64,000 bases of DNA from Acanthococcus lagerstroemiae (taxonomy: Eukaryota; Arthropoda; Insecta; Hemiptera; Eriococcidae), in NCBI GenBank assembly GCA_031841125.1, contig CM063114.1:4340001-4404000 (forward strand), read 5' to 3'. How positions within the stretch are numbered: position 1 is the first letter of the stretch; every line of letters begins with the position of its first letter. Made by a program: the position numbers and the translations under genes. Positions 20,501 to 32,939 of the stretch are shown one piece after another. Under the pieces are notes generated by a model. It saw only the letters and a program-made list of their open reading frames with translations, was not told the origin of the DNA and searched no databases.

Positions 20501-23500
20501 TCCCTTTCTGGGTAGCATCTAACTACCCCTATTTCAGGTACATTACGCTATTAGCTCATTGCATCAAATTTCTGTGCTACACTAGCTGCCCTGTTGGCGC
20601 TGATTCGCGACACTTATCAAAGGAGTAGTCGATTTGGTAACAAAGACAGTCCCTTCTTCGAGTATCAGCATTGGCACCGTTATTTGTAAATGGGCGCCAA
20701 TAAAGAAAGTGTAAGGACGAATCTGTTATCTTTTGATCCAGCAGAATAGAAAGATAGCCAGCTAGACTGAGAGACAGGGAAACAATCAGATGGGGTAACA
20801 CACCGCCAACCTATCACGCTGCTAGTTTGGCAGAAAGAAAGACAAGTAGACAATCTAGCACATACTTCTTCCTCTCATTTAGTCGAGAGCTGCTGGTGAA
20901 GAGAACATTCCGTATGAAATTGAAAATATACAGGATGTTTCAGTCTAGTTATGAAACATTTGACCAAACAAGAACTGTTGCATAGGTATCATAAAAGTTA
21001 TGATAGGAACTAAGAATGTGTTAACCAGGACATGTAAGCTTTCTAACGAAGCTAAACTTTCCGTTTGGAACTTATTACCTTGAAAAGTAAGGCTAACTCT
21101 AAATCTTTCCACTTGAGAAAATTTTGATAGAGCTAGCGGCTGAAGCTCTCAGCTGAGAGATTCGACTTCTAGTTTCTAGCTAACGCTTAAAGTTACTTGA
21201 AGTTCAAACTCTTTCTGCTTAAAGCTCCAGACTTTTCGTTTATAGGATTTTTTAAATGTTTTTCAATAGAATTCAATTTGGCAAGTGTATTATACTTCCT
21301 CTGTATGTTGTGCTTTGTGAGTTCTAATTATTATGAGTTAGAAAGCTGCATAATTATTCTCAAATCAGTTAATCGATAAATTCACGTGCTTTCCCCTCAA
21401 CGGCATAAAACTGTAAGTGTCACTTTTGTGTGCGTTCTACCAGTATACCCGCCTGCAAAGGTACTCATTAGGCAACTATTCATACCTCAATGTGAACTGT
21501 ACCCTGTGTTTGTCCTACTTCATTTGCCTATCTTGTTACCTAAAGGAGCTTTATGGGTTAGAATTTCAATTATATTTTTCCTTGCTAACCTATATCTTAA
21601 CGCATTAAAGAACTCAATCCAAATATAGTTTTTCTCAGCAGATCGAAATTAGGCCGTAAACATTTTGCCCATCTTGTATATTGAAGGGGTCGCTAGGGTT
21701 TTAGTTATTTTTACCCGCGTTCTTTGTGTTCCATTTCTACGTTTCATGGGGAAATCCATTTGTTTATCTTGTTGAAAGCGGGATTTATGAAAGATGTGGA
21801 GTGGTGTTCAAATACATATTACTGTTTTTTAAATTTACGTAATTCGGACTTCCCAAGATTCAACAGAACCTTATCAACGTTAGGATTACATGAGATGCTA
21901 GGCATTGTTTACGTACAGTGTATCTTAACGTTGATAAGAATTCCATGGCACTATTTCCTGAAGTGCGGAAAGGGAGGAAGGCCCGATGCTAGCGCGCCAT
22001 CGGTCTGGGAAGTCCGAATGAAAAATTTGTTCGGATTACGTATTGTAAAGTTCCCAGCTTCTGCAAAAATGTGACAGTTTAGTGTTGTACTGCGAAGAAA
22101 TTTAATTTACCCTGAACAATTACGTTGAAACACCGTACACTAACTCTCCTCCCCCATTGCCCCCACCAATGTAGAAAAATCTCCAGAATCTGAAACAAAG
22201 ACAGCTAGTCTCCTAGTCTGACTGACTCGAATGTGAGATGTTAAGTGCCGAGTAGAGAACAGTGTTGCCACGACAGCTGGGCCGTGAATCACCCACAGGG
22301 CACAGAACCCCAGTTTATTTTTTTAATTCAAATTATTTACTAACATCATCTACATGGAACTTGCTACAGGGTGCCGAGAAAATCTACGAACTGATAGCGG
22401 AAGCCAAAAAGTTCATTCCCGAAGAAGCATGGAGCAGTACTCCAATCGCGTTGCGGGCTACAGCTGGTCTCAGATTGTTACCAACTGAAAAAGCAGATGG
22501 ATTACTGAATGAAGTAATTTAACTGGAAAATAATCCCTTCGTGTGCCTTCGAATAAGTGTTCATGTATTAGTACTTTTTTCTTTTGTAGGTTCGCCGTAT
22601 CATTAGTAACAGTCCATTCCAGTCGAACGAACATTCAGTTTCCATCATGGATGGCAAAGATGAAGGATTGTTCTCGTGGTTTACTGTCAATTTCCTTTTA
22701 GGTAGGTTTTCATGTTGAAATTATTCCCGTGTTTCCTGTTCATTTGTTTTCGATTGAAATGTTTCGAAATTCTCGGACAACTAATTAACGGTTGAGAACA
22801 GGTGGAATTCTCTAATTCCTTCCAAATTATTTGAACGTCTCTGCTGACGTGCTGTTGAAAATGATGAAAGCTTAATTGAGCTGACGTGTAAAAGCTCTTC
22901 CTATAATATACGACTACGTTTATCTACTTACAGTTGTCCTAATTTCATTATCACACGTACTCGTGTCTTGTCACTTATCGTTCATTTTCCCATCGTGTTC
23001 TATATCTGAGTTTACTGTTTATTGTTCCTCGCGCGTGTCAGTTCTAAAATGATCTGGATATTCTCTAATTTTCAATCCATTAAGTTCCGCTTCCCCGTTG
23101 AGTCTTGTCCAGATGAAAGAAATAGAATTGGTTGTTTTGATGTGTCCATGCAGATCACCTAACAATGACGCAATGTTTCTAGATAATTTGAATAAAGCCA
23201 CGACGCAGTCAGTGGTCACTCTGGATCTGGGCGGCGGATCGGTTCAAATCACGTTCATTCCAAAATCTAGCCAACGTTTGGTAGAAAAAACACCCCAATT
23301 TCTACACCCAGTTTCTATTCTCGATAGCAAAATCAACACGTACTCGTACAGGTAAAATAACACATTTTAAGCGCCCTCTTGATCGCGCAGGTTGTACTTA
23401 TTACTCACGATGCCCTCTTGTTAAGTTATCTAGGTTTGGGATTGATGGCGGCTCGTCATGAAGTATTCTCATCCGAGAACCCTAGAGATAAAACCGAAAT

Positions 23501-26500
23501 TCAAAGTTCCTGTCTGTGTCCGTCAATTACTAATAAAAAGTGGAATTATGCGGGACTAAGTTACAGTGTCAGGTAATAATTCACATGACTGAGTAAAACT
23601 CATCAGCATCTTAGGCGGTGTATGGAAACACGCCGTACACACTAGATTGATAATTGCTTATGAAGGCTAAGTGCAAGAAGTGATGCCCATTTTCCTGCAG
23701 TGACAGACTGTTCTAATCGCGATCAGGGAATGAACTTGATCATTTCTTGCACTGACTCTCATATGTGCTCTGTTTCCGCTTAGCGCCTCCTTCATTGATG
23801 GGCATGAATTCGAAGTAGTTTAGTGCAAATCTTTTGAGCTACTTACGTTGTTTTCAGCGGCAATCCAACGGCGAAAGGAAGCGAAGTATTTAGTAAGTGC
23901 AGTAGAATAGTTGAATCAGTCGTTAAACGATATGGAGTTGACCAGCCGCCTGAAATATTTGATCATCAAATCGTCGCCTTTTCGTATTTCTTCGATCGAG
24001 CAGCTGAGAGTGGTTTGATAGGTAAGAGTAACTTTATTTACGATGGTACTTGAGGTGTGACTTGGATATTCAAAACGCACTGACGATTTGAATTTTTCTG
24101 CAGATTCCGAAACTGGCGGTACTGTTACTATTAACGACTTCAAGAAGAATGCCGAAATTGGTGAGTACAGTCAAGAGTGATTTTATTGATTGATCCCCCT
24201 AAAAATTTTCGAACTCGAGATTTTATTTATAGAAGAGTTCCTTTTCCCTTCGGAAATGTAACAGAAAGAAATGCCCCGGAGAAAGTTCTGTGTAATTATC
24301 TGGATTCCATGTCTACAGCCCTGACCTTTGTGCCCTTCCCCACTGGATGAGCTGCTTACCTGAACTCCAAAAATCACCCCACTCGGTAAGAAGTACGAAA
24401 TTAATACCCAAGATTCCGGGTCAAGATCTCTCCCACTAGGTGTGTCCTATTTTGCCGTCGTCGCCTCTTTCCAAATGAAGAAGGAAAAGATTGGATTGCA
24501 ACTAGTACAGCGAGTCAGTCAGTGAGGTAGATAAATAGACTGCCAGGAAGAAAGAAATGTTTCCGTGAACAATGTTGGAACATTCAATAAAATTCGGCCG
24601 ACCTCTCTGTTTTGCTCTACGATTGTTTTTCAGTGCCCAATTATAAGTATATTGATGAAGCTATAACGAACGGTCTCGAAAGGCTAGTAAAATATTGAGG
24701 TTATTAATCCCCCTCTACCATCATGTCTACGCTTCATTTGCTCATGTCAGCTGAAGCTCGATGCTACTTCTCACTACTTGTTTATTTGCTTGTCGAATTG
24801 CCTGGCTCACTTTTGCTTGTTTTCTCAAATCTCTTTAAGGACTGTCATAGGGAAGGTCACGCTTATAATAGATTAGTTTGAAAGAGTTTTACAGTCGTAG
24901 AAAGTATTTACAGACACTTGCACGAATATTAGCTAGTCTAAATCAGACTTCACGATTCTTGAAAAGTATTAATGGCATGTTCGGTCCACCTGTCGACAGG
25001 TGGGATAGCCGAGTGTTCTTGTTTACCTTCCCAAGTGTCTCACTGATTATCTCGAAATTTGGTTGACAAACTGTTCCTTTGGCTGGATTTCGGATTAAAA
25101 TGTTCGCCTCCACAATTTGGTAATACTGCAGATGCCAGGGGTCTGGTTGGCCGAGTGGATAGCGCGCTGGTCTCGGAATCCGGAGGTCCCGGGTTCGAGC
25201 CCACGTAGCAACTCGCTACATTTCGATCTAGGCTGGTTTTTCGGCAAGACGAGAAGAGGGCCAGCCGCCGACGTCTCTGTAGTAATGCTCGAAAGGGTGG
25301 ATTCCAGGGCTTGGGTTGAGAGTAAAATTAGGAAAGAGAATACTGCAGGTGCTTCAACTCTGTTCTTTTAGCAGAGAAAGAAAGTGGCAAATTATCAACA
25401 TATTATGAATGTTGTTTTATTAGCCAATGAGTACAGGATTCAGAAAGCTGGGATTTTCTCTGTCAGCCTTTGTGTCCGCCTGGTGACGTAGTTGACTGTT
25501 TCTGTCAGTCTCGCGGACTGTTTGTTGATTTGGATGGATTTTCAAATAACAGATCTTTTCGTATAATTTTTCGGATTATGTGTGTGGGGGTGGAGGAGGC
25601 AGTATTTAGTTACTCTATTCCGCTTAAGTTATGAGGTCTAGTTTCTTCTAGAACGCAAAATTCTCTTTGCCCTGAAAGAGGAACTCAGTGAATCCCGCAA
25701 ACTTAAAAATTGAAACTGAAACAAGGAATCGACCGTCGTGTCATGAGGTCGTTCGGACATTTTGTTTCTTTCTCTACTGATTCGTATTCTGCTTAATACA
25801 AGATTTCCTGAAAATGTACATGAAGATGATTTCGAATGTTGAAAAGAAATAATTGTCTGTTTTCACGAGAAAATGTGGGTCAATAATGCAGTGCTAAATG
25901 AGCACGGAAACAACCCAGTACTGATAGGTCGCTCGATTTTTCAACTTGTTGGGTTTAGTCCTTTCAGTCCACTATATGATGAGGCAGATTGTGGATTCTT
26001 TTATTTGTGTTTTGCTTACCTCCCAATTCTACAACAGTGAGTGTAAAGATGACTTTGAAGTTGTAACTACATTAGGTTACAGAAGCCCTGATTTTGGGCG
26101 TATGCCTCCCTCATCCTGTCCCATACAACCCAGTCAGCTGCGATTTGTCGTGAGGTCGGAGAGCCTCTCGGGCTCGTGCTGGTTGGTGTAGTAGATTGAC
26201 GATGACCAGAAAAGTCCACAGCGGGGGCTCAGGGGGCTGATCGGTAACAAGCCCCCAATTAGAGATTCTCGGCTGAAAAATGACTTGGCCGAGTCAGATT
26301 AATTTGAATAGATTTATTGACGCTTCAGACAATACTTTGACTTTACGTTATTGAATAGTTACTACGGTTTGCCACTAAGCTTCTAAGAGCATACGACTTG
26401 ACATAAGATCGGCTATACGTTAGTTTACTAAGTCACAGACCCGGATGCGGGAGAGGTGAACGAAGTCTCCACTTGACTTTTTATAGAGAGCAAGACTAAA

Positions 26501-29450
26501 GCAAGACCGACGATTTGACCCATGTATTGAATTTATAAGGCCGAAGTTCTGTTTCAGGTTCGGCCCATCTGTGAAATGGGGGTTCTCCCAGCTGAGGTGA
26601 TTTTGAAACGTCAGAGCCGCGTGCGGATGCGTACAGATCCAGACTGTGTATAGTTTCAGGTGAACGGAGTGTGAGTGAGGCTACCGCACGGACTCGCACG
26701 TACTTAAGAGCTTGTTGATTGGTCGTCGAAAGTTTTCGATCTAATTGACACCGAGACTGATGGCGCGAGGTACGAGCGGTGCTTATGCTTTGTCGTACGC
26801 TTGTAACTCGTACGGTCGCGGATTCTAAGAATTTTGAAGTCGTCGCTGAGGAATAAGGCGCGTGTGTATGAGTCATCGAGTCGGGAATTGAGGTCGGTTA
26901 ATACGTCTGGTACTTCTCTGTACAGTTGCGACATGGTATGATTTCGAATAATTCTTCGATGGATCGAAAATATGAGAATAAACTGATAGGCGGCTAGGTG
27001 ACATCGGCCGAGATGACGTGATAAGGAAGAGCCTTCGAAGTTGCAGAAGGTGAATTTCGCATCACGACACGATTCTGTAGAATAGTTTGTGCCTGATGAA
27101 GTTGTATACGTCATCTATCCACCTGACTTTCTGCTTCCGTAAATTTACCAGAATGTGGACTTGTTTGTCCATCGGTTGTCTTTCAGTCTGCTCAGATGGC
27201 CAGCCCAGTTCCATTTCAGTCTTCGTACAATGTGCAATACATTTTTGTGTAGCCTGAATTTTTGTATCACACAGCTTGATCCCTAACATGGCTCTCTCCA
27301 TGGAGTTCTGAATAGCTTGAAGTTCCCCCCCGCCGCCTTTTTGGTTAGTGTCCACGGCTGCCAGTCGAAGGTCAATGCCGGAAGAATACAGCTATTGAAG
27401 ATTTGGCTGTTGTAAGTATTTAGATAGGTACTGTAAATTTGGTAACTTGGGACAGATGTTACATTTTTTGTGTGAGCCGCGGTAACACTGGTTGGCTAGT
27501 GGGTACCCAACCAGTGTTACCGCGGCTTACACAAAAAATGTAACATCTGTCCCAAGTTAACCAACTTTACGGTACGTTTCAGTACCAATTTTTAGGCTCC
27601 AAAATTTGCTCCCAGCTATCGCCACTCCGTGGTTTACTTCTTTCTCAGTTTGGTTTTGGAATGAGATGATTTTGCACGAGTGTATTACTTCGTTTATTGT
27701 TTCAGTTGTTTCGTTTTCGATTGTTATTGGTTTTGTACGTCCATAACTACTCAACATTTTTGTTTTGGTCAGATTTATTTCCATACCTATCTCTTTGTTT
27801 CGCCGGCTGAGCTGGTCCAGTATCCACTCTGTAGGTCTTCCTTATTTCCCGCCACTACCACCTCGTCATCTGCGAATCTGAAGTTATTCAGCACCGTTCA
27901 TTTTCACCCCTTTCCCCTCTCAATTTAGATTTCTGAAAATTTTGTTAAGAGCGGAGTGAATAGCAGCGATGAGATCGGGCCCCCTGTCTTACTCCTCAAT
28001 TGATGTCAAAAGCTTCTCCTTTTACATCGGCAATAATTTGTGCTTTTAGCCCCGTGTACATTTCCTGCAGTAGTTGCACCAAATTATGATTTACTCCGTG
28101 TTTGACTGGTGCTTTTAGCATGTAGTTTGATTTTAGCAGGTTAAAAGCCATTATAGTAAAGTCTATGAAGGCCAGATGGACGGGGATTTGGTACTCGGTT
28201 GTCTTGTGGATGATAGCATTGATAGTGTGAAGGTGGTCGACCGTTGAGAAGCCCTCCTGAAGCCTGCCTGGTTTGGTGTTGTTGTAACTCCAGTATTACT
28301 GTGAGGCGGAAGTCTATCATAGCGGACAGAATCTTTGATAGGATCGGTATGAGGCTAATTGGTCTATAATTTTTGCTATATTTGCAACCTTTTTTAAAAA
28401 GGAGAATTATTTTGGAAATTTTCCATCTTCCTGGAATTGTTTTTGTTCTTAAGATTTCATTGTATTTGTACTTATAGCTCTCATAACTCCGCTCTCTAGG
28501 AATTCTGGTTCGGGGTCTTCACCTACTTTGGGCTCGATCCTGAGGGGAGTCTGGCTGTAAAGTATAACTTCGCGTATAAATCTGTAACTATTTTATTGGG
28601 TCCTATGGAAGACTTTTCCCCCTTGCATGTTGAATAAGCTTGTCATATACTTTTTCTCGAGGCTAAGCTGTTATGGTTTATGATCTGAGTTATCAAAGAA
28701 TCCATATAACAAAAACAAATGTACTTAAGGATGCGTTCAGAAGTAACACGCAAGCGCTCCCAAGTTCAGAAATTACGTCTACTTTTATTTTTCAAGGTTG
28801 CAACTAGTAAATGAAGACATAGGAACTATTTTATTGTTATTCCAACTGAATCCTGTCTTTACCCATTGAAATCATAATTTCGAGTTTCAAATATTCTTTC
28901 CACGACGTCGTCTGCCCACTTTACCCTTACACTACCACGAGTAAATTTGAGTTCCGTTTCTTAGTACCGTGGAAGAAAACTTGGACGGATCCACCCATGC
29001 ATCGAGAGATTACCTGGGGGCATTATATTTCACACTCCGTATTTTCAGTCTGAATCATTTCGAGTTTAACTCAAGTTACTGAAGGCTTACTATTAATTCT
29101 GAACACAAAAGCTCTTCTCCCGTCTGAAATTTTCGTTGCTCAGATTGTACACTAACACTCGCTATTTCAGTTTGCAGTTCTGAAAATACCGATCAGCCAT
29201 TCATGTGTCTAGATTTGACTTTCATCTCATTACTATTAGAAATTGGATTTGGACTGAAGTCAGATACACCTATCACGGTAGGTTACGGAAGATATGTTCT
29301 AGAGAATCTACCAATCTAGTGTCACATTTCACGGATCAATACTTCCATTTTTTTCTTCTTTTTTTTCAGTTACTAGATACTATCGATGGTCATGAAATTA
29401 GCTGGGCTCTCGGAGCTGCTTATTCTATCTTGGGTGATAAATTATCGTAA
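17540..29450 (+). CDS. ENTPD6: Ectonucleoside triphosphate diphosphohydrolase (ENTPD5/6 type)
   Basis: Predicted nucleoside diphosphatase of the GDA1/CD39 family, likely in the ER/Golgi lumen where it hydrolyses UDP/GDP from glycosylation. Twelve exons: 17540-17566, 18795-18927, 19588-19740, 20207-20286, 22370-22513, 22590-22701, 23183-23351, 23426-23572, 23858-24021, 24104-24160, 29171-29277, 29370-29450, giving 457 aa. An R/K-rich N-terminus precedes a membrane anchor (about 38-54). Apyrase regions: ACR1 DAGSTGSR (86-93), ACR2 ATAGLRLLP (161-169), ACR3 DGKDEGLFSW with catalytic E204, ACR4 LDLGGGS (230-236), ACR5 SWALGAAYSIL (C-terminus). Acceptors at 23183 and 23426 were chosen by phase and by HSYLGFG-like homology. 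ENTPD5 lacks a similar anchor, so ENTPD6-like is preferred. Intron 10 (24161-29170) hosts a SINE, LTR-like DNA and a LINE. Confidence 0.92.
17862..18159. mobile_element. Possible MITE with 15-bp inverted ends
   Basis: CTATGCTAAGCGACG at 17862-17876 is the exact reverse complement of CGTCGCTTAGCATAG at 18145-18159. The 298-bp unit lies in ENTPD intron 1. No clear target-site duplication was seen, and no second copy is present in the window. Confidence 0.45.
21842..22019. mobile_element. MITE of the ATTCGGACTTYCCA family, short copy
   Basis: The ends ATTCGGACTTCCCA and TGGGAAGTCCGAAT are exact inverted repeats. Interior phrases (TAACGTTGATAAGA, GGAAGGCCCGATGCTAGC) recur, inverted, in the longer copy at 36699-37085. 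It is inserted in ENTPD intron 4. Confidence 0.65.
25138..25341 (+). mobile_element. tRNA-derived SINE, copy 2
   Basis: Box A TGGCCGAGTGG is at 25148-25158 and box B GGTTCGAGCCC at 25192-25202. The body matches the 2852-3069 copy through TTCCAGGGCTTGGGTTGA. This copy is cleaner in the tRNA-like head. It lies in ENTPD intron 10 in the gene's orientation. Confidence 0.87.
26030..26510 (-). mobile_element. Possible LTR retrotransposon remnant (LTR end, primer-binding-like site, gag-like start)
   Basis: On the minus strand TATAAAAAG (about 26488-26480) is followed by AATAAA (about 26309-26304) and then TTGGGGGCTTGTTACCG (about 26260-26244). This resembles an LTR promoter and poly(A) signal followed by a tRNA primer-binding site. 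Just beyond, a short open stretch reads RQIAADWVVWDRMREAYAQN. The second LTR and pol were not found. The reading is tentative. Confidence 0.3.
27060..28640 (-). mobile_element. LINE fragment with FADD reverse transcriptase motif
   Basis: The minus strand encodes, across broken frames, a GVRQG-like segment, FRFADDEVVVAGNKEDLQ (about 27890-27840, the YxDD-equivalent), MEINLTKTKML, then MERAMLGI and a QKVRWIDDV tail. This is the same clade and orientation as the older copy at 12870-13620. It is interrupted by a palindrome at 27427-27575 and lies antisense in ENTPD intron 10. It is not functional. Confidence 0.7.
27427..27575. repeat. Long near-perfect palindrome inside the LINE
   Basis: The arms 27444-27495 and 27507-27558 match at 51 of 52 positions, with an 11-nt spacer containing GGGTAC. 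Weaker pairing extends outward to about 27427 and 27575. The unit separates two LINE segments, so it is probably a foldback transposon inserted in the LINE. As RNA it would form a very stable hairpin. Confidence 0.8.
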
Positions 29451-29537
29451 TTACAACTGTGTGAAGGAAAAAACTGGTTCCATAGTATGCGTCGAATTTT
29501 GTATACCAAAAAGAAAATCATTCCTCACAATAACTGT

Positions 29538-29543
29538 TTTATT
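29538..29543 (-). terminator. Polyadenylation signal for eEF1G
   Basis: AATAAA on the minus strand lies about 100 nt past the eEF1G stop codon. It is within 90 bp of the ENTPD stop codon on the other strand, so the two 3' ends probably overlap. Confidence 0.55.
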
Positions 29544-29644
29544 TCAACCGACAGTTGAAGATACTGGGTTTTACAAAAGCCATTAATAATTAGAAGTAAA
29601 ATGCAATCGCCTCTTTCTCCTCGATTCATTCGGTATACTCGAGA

Positions 29645-32569
29645 TTATTTGAAGATCTTTCCTTGATTGAATTTACGGCCTTCTTTGTCAGTACCGCTCC
29701 ACGAGAAATATTGTGCAACAAGTTCCTTCGTTTTATCACTGCCGGGGTCTAATTTCGTCCACGAGTACACATCGTAATCGGTCTTCCAATCGGGACTCAA
29801 CTGAAATGCAGTCAATTTCGTTAGTTACAAAGTCCGGGATTGCGCCTTATGTACCGATAATTCCAAGTAACACGTGTTCTGCTACCTAGTGATGTTCTTC
29901 CTATTTATGCAGAAAAACATCGGTAATAACAGGTTGCTGTATCCCTTTTCTCTTATGAAAATGTTACACTGGTAACATCCACCTCTTAAAGGGAGAAATT
30001 TCAAGTAACTTACGAAATAAAATTACAATTAAACTAGGTATAACTCGAACCATTTCTACACTGTCTCACCAAGTCCGAACAACTACATCGCATCTAGTAC
30101 ACGACCATTGTGAACCCAGTGAAATTCAATTTTCCTCGAGATGTTGCAATTGGTAACAAACTGCTACAATTGTCTTTGAACGAGGGAAACACCATTTCAT
30201 ATAATTAGAAAAAAAAAATAATAATAATAACCTCGAAAGCCAGATTTTGACCTCTCCATACCCATACTCCGGAGATAGAACTGTCGTTATCAGTACCAAA
30301 GAGGCAAACTGAGGCGAACGCTTGCTTCCTCATTTTATCTAATCTTTGGAACATACCTGCAATAATTCAAAACAGTGAAATACAGTTCCAGATGAAGTTT
30401 TTCTACGAAGTTACAGTATCACTACCACTTAAAATTGCAACAAAACAATCAAATCTAGAATCTCAATCTCCCAATGGTACGATAGTATACTACCAAGCTG
30501 AGAGGTGGAGGTTCAGTTACAGTTGTACTGACAGCTAACAGTCCCAACAAGATATAATGACATATTAAGGGTAGAATCTCAATATCCTGACAGATACCGC
30601 CAAGTTGATAAGAGCGCACTCAAGTCTACAAATATGGACGGAAAACCGATGGCTAAGTCTATTCAGCTTACCCGTGATTAGATTACAACTCATGAACACT
30701 TTCTGAAGTTCGTTGTTGTATTTGTACTCTCCGAACCAAATCGAGTAATTTTCTTTATCGAATTTTTCCCAGAAATATGGGATAGACTTGGCCTCTTCTT
30801 CGTTGGAGTAGAATCTCTTGAAGTCATCCATATTAAAGGTCCTAAACGGAACACGGTTCAGTTAGAAACTGACGAAAAAAGTGTTCACGGAAGTCGTCAT
30901 TATCAACTCACCCTTTGGGAAGTTCATCGAACGGATCTTTCGATTTTGGCTCCGCAGCTAGCGCTGCTTCAGCTGGGTCCAATTCTTCGGGAGCTTCTTC
31001 TTTCTTAGCTTCCTTCTTAGGCTGCTGCTGCTGTGGCTTCTTTTCTTTCTTCTCTTTAGGGGCAGTGCTCGTTTTACCTAATTTAAAAGCACAGTTGAAA
31101 TCGTACTCTAAAATGGTTCCAAAGATATTTTGAAACCACGTCCGCATTACCTTGGAATTCGGCGTATTTTTTGCCATCGAATTCGGTCGCTTTCTCACAT
31201 AGTTTGAATTCGCCGATAACATTTTTCACTTCAGGCTGATTAACAATGGTCGTGAACCATCGATTTACATTTACGTACGGTTTTCTAAAACAGAAGCGTT
31301 TAGATTACAGTATTTGTTCATTTCTTATATCAGACAGTAGAAACTCGGTTTTAGACATACCTAAGGGAGTTATCTAGCACGTGAGTGTACAACTCGAGCA
31401 TTGTGAGGGCAAGAACGATATCAGCCAGGGTGACACGCTCACCAACAAGGTAGGTACGTGTCAGAAGGTACTCATCTAGAAACTGCAACGTAGACTTCAG
31501 TTCTTCTTTTGAAGTTTCAGCAGTCTGCGAATAAAATAAAAGTGTTAAGTATGTAACACTGACAGACTAAACACAAGACTTGTTTTTCAAACTTATGAGG
31601 ATCACTTAACGTACAACAATTAATAGGACACTACAATGGATTAGGCGGACCACATGATTATACCAATAGAAATTGTTTTTGACATTTTCAAGAGTTAGAA
31701 AAATGTAGTAAGTAATTTCTTCAACCTTGCAAAGCTTTACATGCTACCGAGTACATATCGGCCAACTCCCAATTCAATATTATCACGAATTCGTACCTGT
31801 TTATTCAGTGGCATAATACCTAACAATGGAAAGACTAATTTACAAGACGTTGGCAAAACAACCCCATCAGCGAAGTCCATCCACTGGATAACTTGCGCCT
31901 GCTCATACACATCCTTTCCTCGTAACTGTTGGTTAGCCACTGAAATCAAACATCACGAATCAGCTACTGATGAAACCGGTGAAATGAATGGTGATGTAAA
32001 AGGTGAAAAAATTACCATAGTATGCGATGGCGTTACTTTCAACCAGACATTTTCCATCATTCGATTCGAAAGCTGGAACCTATAAACTGGTTGATTAGTA
32101 AGACATGAAGAATTAAAAGAAAAACTAGTGAAAACGTATTTCTCAGTCCCGTCTTGAAACACATAAGAACCAGCATGGAATTACTTCGGCTAGTATGATG
32201 TCATCATAGAAATACGTTTCACAGGGTCAAGTCATAGAACATTAGCAATGCCGGTACTACTCCAACAATATTGTATCGATAAAAAAGTATCTCATCGAAA
32301 TCGGCACTCACTTTCCCCAGCGGAAATTTCTTCAAAAACGCCTCGCTTTTGTTAGTTTCGCCGAAAACGAAACCCGGAGCTAGTTTCACGTGGGCACCGG
32401 AATATTGAGCAGCGATCAGTACTTTGTTGCCACGAAAATGGCCAGGACAAGCGTAAAGTGTCTACACAAATACCATATTACACGTTAATAGGGTATTTCT
32501 ACGAGTGTAGAATAAATTGTATTCGCAAATATGGACGTTTAACCACGTTTTACTTACACCGGATGCCAT
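29645..32569 (-). CDS. EEF1G: Translation elongation factor 1-gamma
   Basis: Structural subunit of the eEF1B guanine-exchange complex that recharges eEF1A in the cytosol. Ten exons, read downward: 32569-32558, 32461-32312, 32079-32016, 31939-31797, 31524-31361, 31284-31151, 31077-30912, 30841-30672, 30356-30232, 29800-29645, giving 427 aa (human 437). The first coding exon is only MASG. It has GST-like N-terminal ([17 protein letters not shown]) and C-terminal ([20 protein letters not shown]) domains, a K/E/Q-rich linker ([20 protein letters not shown]), then the conserved EF1G domain ([20 protein letters not shown], ending FNQGKIFK). Every junction is GT-AG with consistent phase. Convergent with ENTPD; the stop codons are separated by 194 bp. 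Confidence 0.97.
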
Positions 32570-32607
32570 TGTGCACGATGCAACAATCGTCAGCAACGTT
32601 GAAAGTT

Positions 32608-32615
32608 AGAAAAGG
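32608..32615 (-). promoter_or_regulatory. Candidate 5' TOP tract of eEF1G
   Basis: Minus-strand CCTTTTCT lies about 40 nt upstream of the eEF1G ATG. Elongation-factor mRNAs of animals commonly start with C followed by a pyrimidine run and are under growth-dependent translational control. The transcription start itself is not known here. Confidence 0.4.
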
Positions 32616-32768
32616 ATGAGAATGACAGAGTCAGCAACACTCATTCAGCTCGTGGTCGACGTAGGACCTCCACAGACCAAAAGGTGCAGATACCGATTTA
32701 GAGTCACGTGTTTCCAGTACTTCATATTGCATACTTATTTGCCTGTTCTGCTATCAATAAGCGGTGTT

Positions 32769-32939
32769 AGGGCTCTATAGTTCCACCTGGGTATACTAAG
32801 CCGCCATTTTGGTTCATACTGCGCCCGTGGATGCCGAATCCGATTATGCAGAGCGTAATGCGTAGTCAATTCGGCATCGACGGGCGCAGTATGAACCAAA
32901 ATGGTGGCTTAGTATACCCAGGTGAAACTATAGAGCCCT
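32769..32939. mobile_element. Foldback MITE with 9-bp target-site duplication (MULE-like)
   Basis: Arms of about 74 bp begin AGGGCTCTATAG and pair with only a few mismatches around a spacer of about 22 nt. The flanks carry an exact 9-bp duplication, AGCGGTGTT (32760-32768 and 32940-32948). Nine-base duplications with long terminal repeats are typical of Mutator-like elements. Confidence 0.85.

Noticed and set aside
20340..20900. Possible gene or RNA in ENTPD intron 4 from local open frames
   Set aside because: No splice, domain or repeat support was found. It appears to be ordinary intron DNA.
23159..23182. Alternative ENTPD acceptor at CCATGCAG
   Set aside because: Using it gives an in-frame TAG. 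The acceptor ending at 23182 keeps the frame and leads directly into the ACR4 region.
26496..27114. Overlapping minus-strand open frames of 126 and 136 codons
   Set aside because: The Ser/Arg-rich composition matches no recognised family and lies next to LTR-like and LINE debris. Coding is not supported.
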